In this document: positions 1-8,134 of the stretch, piece after piece
How the letters are laid out: every line of letters starts with the position of its first letter
Position numbering within the stretch: the first letter of the stretch is position 1
NCBI GenBank assembly: GCA_012523545.1
Contig: JAAYIH010000036.1
Span: 1-37,977, forward strand
Source: Bacillota bacterium
GTDB taxonomy: Bacteria; Bacillota; Proteinivoracia; UBA4975
Reading direction: 5' to 3'
DNA length: 37,977 nucleotides
Program-made: the position numbers and the translations under genes
The notes under the pieces: generated by a model
The model's input: the letters and a program-made list of their open reading frames with translations, nothing else
Told to the model about the DNA's origin: nothing
Database searches by the model: none

Positions 1-2
1 CC

Positions 3-77
3 ACGGCGGCAGGTTTGTTGTGGATACTGGCGTTGTTTTTGCTTTTCTGCTGGGCAGGAGGAGTGCCGCTGCTGTGA
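3..77 (+). CDS. C-terminal end of an unidentified membrane protein (partial)
   Basis: An open frame enters from the left edge and stops at TGA 75-77. Its 24 residues are almost all hydrophobic (Leu, Phe, Trp, Ala), like a final transmembrane helix, and the sequence ends right after the helix. Too little is present to name a family. In relatives, spore maturation genes spmA/spmB often lie upstream of rluB, but that is only a synteny guess and the residues do not prove it. Confidence 0.45.
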   Translation, partial: TAAGLLWILALFLLFCWAGGVPLL

Positions 78-155
78 ACTGAGAGTTTCTATCATTTTTT
101 TCGGCCGGGTTGTTTTGAAGCACGGGTTTGACCGTGGCGCCAGGCCGTCCCTCTG

Positions 156-164
156 TGCTATGAT
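156..164 (+). promoter_or_regulatory. Candidate extended -10 promoter for degV
   Basis: TGTG followed by TATGAT (159-164) gives an extended -10 (TGnTATGAT). No -35 hexamer is present at the normal distance; the TTGACC at 128-133 is 25 bases upstream, which is too far. The element lies about 120 bases before the degV start in an otherwise empty 210-base gap. Confidence 0.4.
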
Positions 165-287
165 ATATGCAAATATTGCCGCCTGGCCGGGAGCGGCACA
201 GGGCGAAATGCGCGGCAGCATAAGCCGGGTCATGCACCGGAATTGGCGGCCGCGTTGCGCCCGGGACGGACTGGAGGAGGTTGAACA

Positions 288-1109
288 ATGGCCGTTAAGA
301 TTGTCACAGATTCGGCATGCGACCTGCCCCCTGCGCTTATCCGGGAGCACGGCATCGAGGTAGTGCCGATCCGGATCAATTTGGGCCGGCAAAGTTATCT
401 GGACGGAGTGGATCTCAATCCCCGGGAAATAAACGCCAAAATCGCACAGTGGGGGGGAGTGCCGACAACTTCCCAGCCGCCTCCCTTTGCCTTTCAGGAA
501 AAATTCGCCGCCTTGCTGGACCAGGGCCACGAGGTGCTGTGCCTCACCATGTCCGCGGCTTTGAGCGGAACTTACCACAGCGCCGTCATTGCCGCCCGGC
601 AACTGCAAGGAGCGGTGGCAGTGGCGGATACCCGTTTGGTTTCCACCGGCCTGGGGCTGCTGGTGACGAGGGCGGCGCACCGGGCCGCCCAGGGCGGTGA
701 TTTGCAGGCGCTGAAGGAGTATGCCGAGGCCGAAGCCAGGCGCATAACCATGTATGCCGTCCTGGACAGCGTCGAGCCGATAGTGCGGGGCGGGCGTCTC
801 AACGTCTTTGCCCGGCACGCCGCCAGCCGGCAGGGCATAAAGCTGCTCTTCGGCCTCAATGAAAACGGAGCGGTGCACATTGTGGAGCGGGTGCGGGGGC
901 GGAACCATTCCCTGGACAGGCTGGCCGAACTGGTGGCCGCCAAAGCGCCCCGGGAGTTTGCCGTTGCCCATGTCGATTGCATAGGCGAAGCCGAGCTGGT
1001 GGCCGGGGCGATAACCAGGCAGTGCGGGGCACCCCCTCTTTATGTCAGCCCCGCCGGCGGGACTGTAAGTACATATGCGGGCAGAGGGGCAATCATAGTT
1101 GCCTGCTGA
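288..1109 (+). CDS. DegV family fatty-acid-binding protein
   Basis: This 273-residue protein belongs to the DegV (FakB-like) family, whose members bind a fatty acid between two alpha/beta domains; some hand it to the kinase FakA for phosphorylation. Family signatures are the N-terminal TDSACDLP (residues about 7-14), TSQPPP in the lipid-site region, LSGTYHSA, the conserved ADTRLVSTG segment and a late RGGRL loop. Length is typical. The ATG at 288 follows GGAGGAGG (273-280) at a good distance, so this start is preferred. No fakA-like partner is in the window. The gene stands alone between a possible promoter at 156-164 and a hairpin at 1112-1146. Family membership is solid; the lipid bound is unknown. 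Confidence 0.92.
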   Translation: MAVKIVTDSACDLPPALIREHGIEVVPIRINLGRQSYLDGVDLNPREINAKIAQWGGVPTTSQPPPFAFQEKFAALLDQGHEVLCLTMSAALSGTYHSAVIAARQLQGAVAVADTRLVSTGLGLLVTRAAHRAAQGGDLQALKEYAEAEARRITMYAVLDSVEPIVRGGRLNVFARHAASRQGIKLLFGLNENGAVHIVERVRGRNHSLDRLAELVAAKAPREFAVAHVDCIGEAELVAGAITRQCGAPPLYVSPAGGTVSTYAGRGAIIVAC

Positions 1110-1111
1110 GG

Positions 1112-1146
1112 GGACAAAGGGAAAGCCTTTGTCCATTGCTTTTTTC
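1112..1146 (+). terminator. Probable intrinsic terminator after degV
   Basis: A perfect 9-bp stem (GGACAAAGG 1112-1120 with CCTTTGTCC 1126-1134) with a 5-base loop begins 3 bases after the degV stop. A run of six T lies a few bases further on (about 1140-1145). The gap between stem and T-run makes it less than ideal. Confidence 0.5.
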
Positions 1147-1193
1147 GAAACCCTTTGGGCTTTTGCACATATGCTGAGATTGGGGGTAACAAT

Positions 1194-1925
1194 GTGGAAC
1201 GGCTGCACAAGGTTTTGGCGGCGGCAGGAGTGGCGTCGCGGCGCAAGTGCGAAGAACTGATTGCGGCGGGGCGGGTCAAGGTCAACGGCAGGGTAGTCAC
1301 CGCTGCGGGGACAAAGGTGTCTCCCCACGACCTCCTGGAAGTGGACAATCGGGTGGTGCGCCGGCCCGCCCGCGTTTATTACCTGCTGAACAAACCGGCC
1401 GGTTACGTTTCCACAGCGGCAGATACCCACGGCCGCCCCAAAGTAACCGATTTGGTACCTCCATGGCCCCGGGTTTACCCGGTGGGGCGTCTGGACCTGG
1501 ATACCCGGGGGCTGCTCCTGCTCACCAATGACGGCGAGCTGACCAACGCCCTGTTGCATCCCTCCAGCCAGGTGGAAAAGGTCTACCGGGTCACCGTGGC
1601 CGGGCGGGTTTCCCAGCAGGATTTGGCGCGCCTGGCCCGGGGCATCGAACTGGATGACGGGCCCACCGCTCCCGCCCGCCTGCGCCTGCTCAGCCTTCGC
1701 GGAGCAGAGACGGTGGTGGAGATGGCCATCCACGAAGGGCGCAAGCGGCAAATCAAGCGGATGTTCCAGGCCGTGGGGCACAAGGTCACCGGCCTGGAGC
1801 GGGTCAGGTTTGCCTTTTTGACCCTGGGCAATCTCAAGCCCGGCCAGTACCGGGAGTTAACCCCCCGGGAAGTGCGGGCGTTAAAAAAATTTGCCCGCAG
1901 GGGAGACAGGATGGCGGGCAAATAG
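1194..1925 (+). CDS. rluB: Pseudouridine synthase, RluB/RsuA family
   Basis: 243 residues. Members isomerise a specific uridine to pseudouridine in ribosomal RNA (23S for RluB, 16S for RsuA). An N-terminal S4 RNA-binding domain (about residues 3-50, LHKVLAAAGVASRR) precedes the catalytic domain. The catalytic Asp lies in GRLDLDTRG (Asp101), followed by LLLLTNDGELT and a C-terminal HEGRKRQIKRM motif typical of the RluB/E/F group. The GTG start at 1194 is preferred because GGGGGT (1182-1187) sits 7 bases upstream and translation then begins at the S4 domain; an upstream TTG at 1155 would add 13 unconserved residues. The rluB assignment rather than another family member rests on similarity and on its common position in Firmicutes. 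Confidence 0.88.
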   Translation: MERLHKVLAAAGVASRRKCEELIAAGRVKVNGRVVTAAGTKVSPHDLLEVDNRVVRRPARVYYLLNKPAGYVSTAADTHGRPKVTDLVPPWPRVYPVGRLDLDTRGLLLLTNDGELTNALLHPSSQVEKVYRVTVAGRVSQQDLARLARGIELDDGPTAPARLRLLSLRGAETVVEMAIHEGRKRQIKRMFQAVGHKVTGLERVRFAFLTLGNLKPGQYRELTPREVRALKKFARRGDRMAGK

Positions 1926-1931
1926 TATAAT
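1903..1931 (+). promoter_or_regulatory. Candidate sigma-A promoter for ccpN-PDRP-ppdK
   Basis: GAGACA (1903-1908) and a perfect TATAAT (1926-1931) are separated by 17 bases. The -35 box overlaps the end of rluB and the -10 follows its stop codon directly. It would drive the three-gene unit that starts at 1977. Confidence 0.6.
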
Positions 1932-1976
1932 ATAGTTGTGGATTTTTGGCGAATTAGTATGTCATAATTGGTGGTG

Positions 1977-2618
1977 ATGGCCATTCGACTCAGCAAACGC
2001 CAAAGGGAAATACTGAAACTGGTCAAAGAGAAGGGGCCGATTACCGGGGACGAAATCGGCGAACACTTTCGCCTTACCCGGGCAACCCTGCGTCCCGATC
2101 TGGCTGTTCTGACCATGACGGGGTTGCTGGAAGCCAGGCCCCGGGTGGGTTATTACTACCCGGGCGCCAAGACGGGGAGTTTGGTTGCCCAGATGCTGGA
2201 GACAATAAAGGTCAGGGATGTCAAGGCCCTGCCCGTTGTCATCCAGCAGGGCAACTCGGCTTATGAGGCCGTCGTCACCCTGTTTTTGGAAGACTCCAGC
2301 ACTTTGTTCGTGGTGGACGGCAAGGGGCACCTGCAAGGCGTGCTGACCAGCAAAGACTTGTTGAAGGTGGCGCTGGGCAAGCCCGACCTGCGGGCGATGC
2401 CGGTGGAAATGGTGATGACCCGTCTTCCTCAGGTAATTTGGGTGGATGAGGCGGATTCCGTCGCCACTGCGCTGGAGAAACTCAAGGAAAGCCAGGTTTC
2501 CTGCCTGCCGGTGCTCAAAGACGGCAAGCGGGCAACGGGAAGATTCGATTTAAGCATCGTACTGAAATTGCTGGATGAAATGGCGCAAGGCTACTTTGAG
2601 GAAGGTGAGATTTTGTGA
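1977..2618 (+). CDS. ccpN: CcpN-like transcriptional repressor (HTH plus CBS pair)
   Basis: 213 residues. The N-terminal winged helix-turn-helix (residues about 3-60) carries KRQREILKLVKEKGPITG and the hallmark LTRATLRPDLAVLTM and EARPRVGYYY motifs seen in Bacillus subtilis CcpN, the repressor of gluconeogenic genes. Two CBS repeats follow (about 75-205), which in this family sense nucleotides. The ATG at 1977 is chosen because the protein then aligns with CcpN; in-frame TTG 1968 and GTG 1971/1974 are possible and no classical ribosome site separates them. It is the first gene of an operon with the PPDK regulatory protein and ppdK, so it probably controls PEP/pyruvate metabolism. Its stop overlaps the next start. 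Confidence 0.9.
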   Translation: MAIRLSKRQREILKLVKEKGPITGDEIGEHFRLTRATLRPDLAVLTMTGLLEARPRVGYYYPGAKTGSLVAQMLETIKVRDVKALPVVIQQGNSAYEAVVTLFLEDSSTLFVVDGKGHLQGVLTSKDLLKVALGKPDLRAMPVEMVMTRLPQVIWVDEADSVATALEKLKESQVSCLPVLKDGKRATGRFDLSIVLKLLDEMAQGYFEEGEIL

Positions 2619-3442
2619 AGGACCAGGACAGAAAACCCGTGGTTTATATACTCTCGGATTCCATCGGAGAAACCGCCGAGCTGGTGGCCAAAGCCGCCAT
2701 CAGCCAGTATAACGGCAACAGTGCGGAAATCCGCCGCGTTCCCTATGTCAACGATGAGCAAACCGTCGCCGAAGTGGCAGAAGAAGCCCGGGATACCGGA
2801 GGCATTATTGTCTACACCGTGATAATGCCGGAATTGCGCCGGCTGGTGAAAAAATACGCCGAACTATACGGGATTCCCCACGTGGACATCATGGGGCCGA
2901 CCATGGAGGCCTTGTCACGGGTTATGCCCGGCGAGCCCCGCCTGGAGCCCGGCCTGGTGCGCAGGCTGGATGCCCAGTATTTCAGGCGGGTGGAGGCCAT
3001 TGAGTTTGCCGTCAAATACGACGACGGCAAAGATCCCCGGGGGCTGGCCCTGGCCGACCTGGTTCTCATCGGGGTTTCCCGCACTTCCAAGACGCCCCTG
3101 AGCATGTACCTGGCCCACAAGCAGATCAAAGTGGCCAACGTGCCTTTGGTTCCGGAAATCCAGCCGCCGGAAGAATTGTTCAGGCTCGACCGCACCAAAG
3201 TAGTGGGACTGACCATCTCTCCCAACCAGCTTTACGAAATCCGCAAGGAACGGCTGCTGTCTCTGGGCTTGCATCATCAATCCGCCTACGCTTCTCTGGA
3301 GCGGATTCTGGAAGAGCTGGAGTATGCCGAAGGGATAATGAAGAAAATCGGTTGCCCCATCTTTGATGTAACCAACAAGGCAGTGGAAGAAACAGCCGGC
3401 AAATTACTAGAACTGATAAGGAGGCAAAGAGAAGATGAGTAA
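2615..3442 (+). CDS. Pyruvate, phosphate dikinase regulatory protein (PDRP)
   Basis: 275 residues, YqfL/PDRP family (DUF299). The bifunctional enzyme inactivates PPDK by ADP-dependent phosphorylation of a Thr next to the catalytic His and reactivates it by phosphate-dependent dephosphorylation. Visible marks are the N-terminal ILSDSIGETAE motif, a P-loop-like GVSRTSKT (about residues 154-161) and a C-terminal NKAVEETAGKLLELI helix. GTG 2615 overlaps the ccpN stop (GTGA) and follows GAAGGTGAG. The gene overlaps ppdK by 8 bases, so all three are probably co-transcribed. A PEP synthetase regulator is the alternative, but the adjacent ppdK settles the target as PPDK. Confidence 0.95.
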   Translation: MKDQDRKPVVYILSDSIGETAELVAKAAISQYNGNSAEIRRVPYVNDEQTVAEVAEEARDTGGIIVYTVIMPELRRLVKKYAELYGIPHVDIMGPTMEALSRVMPGEPRLEPGLVRRLDAQYFRRVEAIEFAVKYDDGKDPRGLALADLVLIGVSRTSKTPLSMYLAHKQIKVANVPLVPEIQPPEELFRLDRTKVVGLTISPNQLYEIRKERLLSLGLHHQSAYASLERILEELEYAEGIMKKIGCPIFDVTNKAVEETAGKLLELIRRQREDE

Positions 3443-6068
3443 CTTTGTCGCGCCCTTCAGTGCAGGTAGCGCTGAAGACAGAGAACTGCTGGGGGGAAAG
3501 GGGGCCAACCTGGCGGAAATGACACGCCTGGGCCTGCCCGTCCCGTCGGGGTTTACCATCAATACCCGGGCGTGCCGGCGCTACTACGACGAGGGACGCC
3601 AGCTGTGGCCGGAGCTGCTCACTGAAATCCGGCAAGCAGTGGCGGAGCTGGAGGCCAGGACGGGCAAGCAGTTCAACAGCTCGGATAATCCCCTCCTGGT
3701 CTCAGTGCGCTCCGGGGCCCCGGTTTCCATGCCCGGAATGATGGATACCATCCTCAACCTGGGTTTAAACGATACCACGGCGGAGGCCCTGGCCAGGGTC
3801 ACCGGCGACCGCCGCTTTGCCCTGGACTGCTACCGGCGCTTTATCCAGATGTTTGGCGACGTCGTTATGGGCATACCTCACCACGATTTCGAAAACGAGC
3901 TGAGCAAGCTCAAGCAAAAGGCCGGCGCCGTGGATGACACCCAGCTGGGGGCGGAACATCTGGCCGAGCTGGTCAAAACATATAAGGACATCGTGCTCCG
4001 GCAAACCCGCAAACCTTTCCCCGAAGAGCCCATGGAACAACTGAAGATGGCTGTGCAGGCAGTCTTCGATTCCTGGAATAATAACCGGGCCATAGTATAC
4101 CGGCGCATTAATAAAATCCCCGAGCATTACGGCACGGCCGTCAACGTCCAGGAGATGGTCTTCGGCAACGCCGGCGACGATTCCGGCACCGGGGTGTTGT
4201 TTACCCGCAACCCCTCTACCGGAGAAAAGGTTCTCTACGGGGAGTTTCTCCTCAATGCCCAGGGGGAAGATGTGGTGGCGGGAATCCGGACGCCCAACCC
4301 CATTGCTGAGCTGGAAAGACTGATGCCGGATGCGTGGCGGCAGATCAATGAAATTTGCGCCCTCCTGGAAAACCACTACCGGGACATGCAGGACATAGAA
4401 TTTACCATTGAAAAGGGCAAGCTCTTTATCCTACAGACCCGGGCGGGCAAGCGCACTGCCCGGGCGGCGGTAAAGATCGCCGTCGACATGGTGGCCGAGG
4501 GGCTCATCGACAAAAAAACCGCGCTGTTGCGGGTGGATGCAGCACAGCTGGACAGCCTCCTTCACCGGCAGGTGGCCCCCGAGGCCAGGCTGGACATCAT
4601 CGCTACAGGCCTGCCGGCTTCGCCCGGCGCCGCCTGCGGCAAGATAGTCTTCGATGCCGACGAGGCGGAGCGGCTGGGCGCCCAGGGTGAAAAGATCATC
4701 CTGGTCCGGCCGGAAACCACCCCCGACGACATCCACGGCATCGTCGAGGCAGTGGGCATTCTCACCTCCCGGGGGGGCATGACCAGTCATGCCGCCGTGG
4801 TGGCCCGGGGCATGGGCAAGCCCTGCGTGTGCGGGTGCGAAGCCCTGAAAATTGACCTCAAGGCCGAGACCGTCGAGGTTGGAGACCTGGTCCTGAAAAA
4901 GGGCGACGAGATTTCCATCGACGGCGCCACCGGCCGGGTTATCCGCGGCCAGGTGCCCCTCATCGAACCGGTCCTCAGCCCCGAGTTCAATACCTTGCTG
5001 CAATGGGCCGACGAGGTCAGGACGCTGGGCATCAGGGCCAATGCCGATACTCCCGAAGATGCACGCAGGGCCAGGGAGTTCGGCGCAGAGGGTATCGGCC
5101 TTTGCCGCACCGAGCACATGTTTATGGCCACCGACCGTTTGCCCATCGTGCAGGAAATGATCCTGGCGGATACCCAGGAACAGCGCAAGGCGGCCCTGGC
5201 CAGGCTGCTGCCCATCCAGCAGGAAGATTTTTACGGCATTTTTAAAGCCATGGCCGGCATGCCCGTCACTGTCCGTCTGCTGGATCCCCCGCTCCACGAG
5301 TTCCTGCCTTCGGCGGAAAAACTGGCGGTGGAAGTTGCCCTGCTGGAAGCCGGGCACGGCGATGCCGACAAGCTGGATGAGACCCGCCGGCTGTTGCGCC
5401 GGGTGAGAAACCTGCAGGAAGCCAACCCCATGCTGGGCAACCGCGGCTGCCGTCTCGGCCTGCTCTACCCGGAAATTTACCTGATGCAGGTTGAGGCCAT
5501 CCTCAATGCTGCCGTACAGTTGCTGGAAGAAGGGGTTGAGGTCAAAGCAGAAATCATGATTCCCCTGGTTTCCCACAGCAACGAACTGGAGCGGATGCGG
5601 GCGCTGGTCAGTGAGACCCGGGACCGCATTGCCCGGGAGACCGGCCGCGCGCTGGACGTCCTCATCGGGACCATGATTGAATTGCCCAGGGCCTGCGTCA
5701 CCGCCGACGAAATTGCCCAACACGCAGATTTTTTCTCCTTTGGCACCAACGACCTCACCCAGACTACCTTCGGTTTCAGCCGCGACGATGCCGAGGGCAA
5801 GTTCCTCCCCGCCTACCTGGCGGAAAAGCTCCTTCCCGACAACCCCTTTGCCGTCCTCGACCGCCAGGGCGTCGGCAAGCTGATGGAGATTGCCGTCAAC
5901 CTGGCCCGGGGCAAAAAGAGCAACCTCAAGATCGGCATCTGCGGCGAGCACGGCGGCGAACCCAGCTCCATCCAGTTCTGCCACAGCCTCAAGATGGACT
6001 ACGTCAGCTGCTCGCCCTATCGAGTGCCGGTGGCCCGCCTGGCCGCCGCCCAGGCAGCGTTAAAGTAA
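3435..6068 (+). CDS. ppdK: Pyruvate, phosphate dikinase
   Basis: 877 residues, the usual length. The enzyme interconverts pyruvate + ATP + phosphate with PEP + AMP + pyrophosphate. The N-terminal ATP-grasp domain shows LGGKGANLAEM and SVRSGAPVSMPGMMDT. The swivelling phosphohistidine domain shows GGMTSHAAVVARGMGKPC with catalytic His452; Thr450, two residues earlier, is the position PDRP phosphorylates. The C-terminal TIM barrel ends with GICGEHGGEP, where Cys836 is the expected acid/base. The ATG at 3435 follows GGAGG (3420-3424) and overlaps the PDRP gene. The operon pairs the enzyme with its own switch and a CcpN-type repressor. A strong terminator follows. Confidence 0.97.
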   Translation: MSNFVAPFSAGSAEDRELLGGKGANLAEMTRLGLPVPSGFTINTRACRRYYDEGRQLWPELLTEIRQAVAELEARTGKQFNSSDNPLLVSVRSGAPVSMPGMMDTILNLGLNDTTAEALARVTGDRRFALDCYRRFIQMFGDVVMGIPHHDFENELSKLKQKAGAVDDTQLGAEHLAELVKTYKDIVLRQTRKPFPEEPMEQLKMAVQAVFDSWNNNRAIVYRRINKIPEHYGTAVNVQEMVFGNAGDDSGTGVLFTRNPSTGEKVLYGEFLLNAQGEDVVAGIRTPNPIAELERLMPDAWRQINEICALLENHYRDMQDIEFTIEKGKLFILQTRAGKRTARAAVKIAVDMVAEGLIDKKTALLRVDAAQLDSLLHRQVAPEARLDIIATGLPASPGAACGKIVFDADEAERLGAQGEKIILVRPETTPDDIHGIVEAVGILTSRGGMTSHAAVVARGMGKPCVCGCEALKIDLKAETVEVGDLVLKKGDEISIDGATGRVIRGQVPLIEPVLSPEFNTLLQWADEVRTLGIRANADTPEDARRAREFGAEGIGLCRTEHMFMATDRLPIVQEMILADTQEQRKAALARLLPIQQEDFYGIFKAMAGMPVTVRLLDPPLHEFLPSAEKLAVEVALLEAGHGDADKLDETRRLLRRVRNLQEANPMLGNRGCRLGLLYPEIYLMQVEAILNAAVQLLEEGVEVKAEIMIPLVSHSNELERMRALVSETRDRIARETGRALDVLIGTMIELPRACVTADEIAQHADFFSFGTNDLTQTTFGFSRDDAEGKFLPAYLAEKLLPDNPFAVLDRQGVGKLMEIAVNLARGKKSNLKIGICGEHGGEPSSIQFCHSLKMDYVSCSPYRVPVARLAAAQAALK

Positions 6069-6082
6069 GTCCCGTACATGGC

Positions 6083-6116
6083 GCGGGGTTGCCCATTGGC
6101 AACCCCGCAATTTTTT
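6083..6116 (+). terminator. Strong intrinsic terminator after ppdK
   Basis: An 11-bp perfect GC-rich stem (GCGGGGTTGCC 6083-6093 with GGCAACCCCGC 6098-6108), a CATT loop and a TTTTTT run at 6111-6116. It lies 14 bases after the ppdK stop and closes the ccpN operon. Confidence 0.93.
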
Positions 6117-6228
6117 GTATTTTGCGCGGACACGGTGGAGAGGGGGAAAATAATGGGTTATAATGGCATTGACCGACCGGGTTTTGCGACCTCTTTTGGA
6201 GACAACTGATTGGGGAGGGAGCGCCGGA

Positions 6229-6735
6229 ATGGAGATTGTACGCGCGACGGCGGACAGGGCTGAAGACATCGGTTACGTCCACGCCATGTCCTGGCATGCG
6301 GCCTACCACGGCCTTGTTCCGCAGGAGTTCCTGGATAATTTTACCCCGGAAAAACGGGCAGAGATGTTTCGCACCACCATACCCGCCAGCGCCGAAGAAT
6401 ACTATATAGCTTACCTGGACCGGCAACCGGTGGGCATGCTGGCGCTGGGCAATTCCCAGGACGACGATGCCGACGCCAGCGTCGGCGAAATCCATGCCAT
6501 ATACGTGCTGGCCGAGTACTGGGGCCGGGGGTACGGCAAAAAGCTTATGGATTTTGCCGTTAACAGGCTCAGAGAATTGTCATGCCGCACCGTCACCCTT
6601 TGGGTTATGGCCGAGAACACCAGGGCGAGAAGGTTTTACGAAATATACGGTTATGTTTGGGACGGCGCCACCAGGGAAATAAACCTGGGCGGCAAACCCT
6701 TTGTCCTGGTCAGGTATGTTTTTGCCCTTGAGTAA
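6229..6735 (+). CDS. GNAT family N-acetyltransferase
   Basis: 168 residues with the Gcn5-related fold: MEIVRATADRAEDI at the N-terminus, a beta-4 segment EIHAIYVLAEYWGRG and the acetyl-CoA pyrophosphate loop GRGYGKKLM (about residues 101-109), then LWVMAENTRARRFYEIYGY near the end. The closest general type is the RimI/ribosomal-protein-like single-domain GNAT; the substrate cannot be deduced. ATG 6229 follows GGGGAGGGA (6212-6220) with 8-base spacing and is preferred over an in-frame ATG at 6163 that has no ribosome site. A lone TATAAT at 6159-6164 may be its -10, without a clear -35. The gene ends at a terminator shared with dacF on the opposite strand. Confidence 0.9.
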   Translation: MEIVRATADRAEDIGYVHAMSWHAAYHGLVPQEFLDNFTPEKRAEMFRTTIPASAEEYYIAYLDRQPVGMLALGNSQDDDADASVGEIHAIYVLAEYWGRGYGKKLMDFAVNRLRELSCRTVTLWVMAENTRARRFYEIYGYVWDGATREINLGGKPFVLVRYVFALE

Positions 6736-6756
6736 CCGGGCGCGGGCGACTGCAAC

Positions 6757-6787
6757 AAACAGAGCGGACAAGTGTCCGCTCTGTTTT
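6757..6787. terminator. Bidirectional terminator between GNAT gene and dacF
   Basis: AAACAGAGCGGACA (6757-6770) is the exact reverse complement of TGTCCGCTCTGTTT (6773-6786), with T runs on both strands. It sits between two convergent genes and can end both transcripts. Confidence 0.88.
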
Positions 6788-6803
6788 GTGCAAGGCCTGG
6801 CCT

Positions 6804-7994
6804 CTAATCCAGCAGGCCCAGTATCCATTTGCCCAGGTCGGCGAAAACGTCGCTGAGGAAGCGCAGGGAGCGCACCAGGAAGTTGGCTTTGCCCACGTCC
6901 TGTTGCACCACCAGGTCGACGGAGGCCACCTCTTCTCCGTTCCGGGTGTAGGTCAGGGTCCCGACCGCATCGCCCTTGTTTAATGGGGCTTTTAATCCGG
7001 GCCGGATGGATACCTGGCGCTCAAAGTCTGCTTCGGTCATGTCCCGGCGCATGACCAGGGTGACATCCTGTGCCGGTACCAGCGGCTGGTTCATAACCTT
7101 GGCGTTTTTTATTTTAATGGTTTCAATAACGTCGTCGCTGCTCAGCACTTTCCGGGGCGCATAGTGGTCCAGGCCCAGGCTCAGCAGTTCTTTGACCTTT
7201 TGATCCCGGGCGGCGGTGGTTTCGGCCCCCATGACCACGGCGATGTACCTGCGTCCGTTTTCCTCGGCAGTTACGACAATGCAGCGTTTGGCTTCCGGGG
7301 TCCAGCCGGTTTTCAGGCCGTCGAGGCCCCGCCAGCCGATGAGGCCGGCAAAGGTGGAGGGCATGTCGAAGTAGCCCTGGCGCACATAGCGTTTGTCCCG
7401 CTCCAGGCGCACGAATTTAATTGAAGAGTAGTCCAGGATTTCGGGGTAACTCATAATCGTTGCCCGGGTCAGGATGGCGATGTCCCGGGCCGACATGACG
7501 TGGTCGGGATGGTGCAGGCCGTGGGAATTGACAAAAGTGGTATTGGCCATGCCCAGCTCCCGGGCTTTTTCATTCATCATGGCGACAAAGGCGCTTTCGC
7601 TGCCGGCGATGTGCTCGGCCAGGGCGGTGCCCGCATCGTTGGCGGAGATGGTAGCCACCGCCTTGAGCAGCTCTTCCACCGTAAGCACTTCGCCGGTACC
7701 CAAAAAGATCTGGGATTCGTCGGGGGCGAAGTTGGAGGCGTTGGCGCTGGCTTTAACTTCATCGGCCAGGCTGATTTGGCCGTTGGCCAGGGCCTCAAAG
7801 ACCAGGTGCATGGTCATGAGCTTGGTAATGCTGGCGGGCGGCAGCGCTGCGTCGATGTTGTATGCCTCCAGGACTTGTCCAGTTTCAAAGTCCATTAACA
7901 GATATGCGCTGCATCCTTCCGGTTCCGGGCCGGCTGCTGCATAGGTTGTGCACAATATCAGGACTGCGGTTAAAAAGGCGAAAATTTTTTTCAA
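6804..7994 (-). CDS. dacF: D-alanyl-D-alanine carboxypeptidase, DacF/PBP5 type
   Basis: 396 residues, exported. It trims the terminal D-Ala from peptidoglycan stem peptides. A signal peptide (KKIFAFLTAVLILC, cleavage near residue 21) precedes the peptidase S11 domain with active-site SxxK (Ser55-Ile-Thr-Lys58), SAN (117-119) and KTG (228-230). A C-terminal beta domain and a final amphipathic helix (RSLRFLSDVFADLGKWI) match the membrane anchor of PBP5-like enzymes. The TTG start at 7994 follows GAGGTGG (8001-8007); reading further upstream would place 24 unlikely residues before the signal peptide. A sigma-A promoter at 8032-8060 precedes it. dacF rather than dacA/dacB is a best guess from family similarity. 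Confidence 0.92.
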   Translation of the reverse strand: MKKIFAFLTAVLILCTTYAAAGPEPEGCSAYLLMDFETGQVLEAYNIDAALPPASITKLMTMHLVFEALANGQISLADEVKASANASNFAPDESQIFLGTGEVLTVEELLKAVATISANDAGTALAEHIAGSESAFVAMMNEKARELGMANTTFVNSHGLHHPDHVMSARDIAILTRATIMSYPEILDYSSIKFVRLERDKRYVRQGYFDMPSTFAGLIGWRGLDGLKTGWTPEAKRCIVVTAEENGRRYIAVVMGAETTAARDQKVKELLSLGLDHYAPRKVLSSDDVIETIKIKNAKVMNQPLVPAQDVTLVMRRDMTEADFERQVSIRPGLKAPLNKGDAVGTLTYTRNGEEVASVDLVVQQDVGKANFLVRSLRFLSDVFADLGKWILGLLD

Positions 7995-8031
7995 ATTGTA
8001 CCACCTCAGCCAAGGAATACTATTAGTATTA

Positions 8032-8060
8032 AGTATATAGAAGATTATTGGGACGGGCAA
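8032..8060 (-). promoter_or_regulatory. Candidate sigma-A promoter for dacF
   Basis: On the minus strand TTGCCC (8060-8055) and TATACT (8037-8032) are 17 bases apart, with a predicted start about 30 bases before the TTG start of dacF. It looks vegetative; B. subtilis dacF is instead read by sigma-F. Confidence 0.6.
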
Positions 8061-8134
8061 TGGCAATTAGTTGAATTGGGGCGCGGAAGGAATACCGCCG
8101 GAGTTGTTGAAATAAATAGACGGGGGTGATAAAA

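Noticed and set aside
4431-5984. 517-codon open frame antisense to ppdK
   Set aside because: The plus strand encodes a full PPDK with conserved motifs. The antisense frame is Gly/Asp/Gln-rich without domains, an expected shadow of GC-rich codon use.
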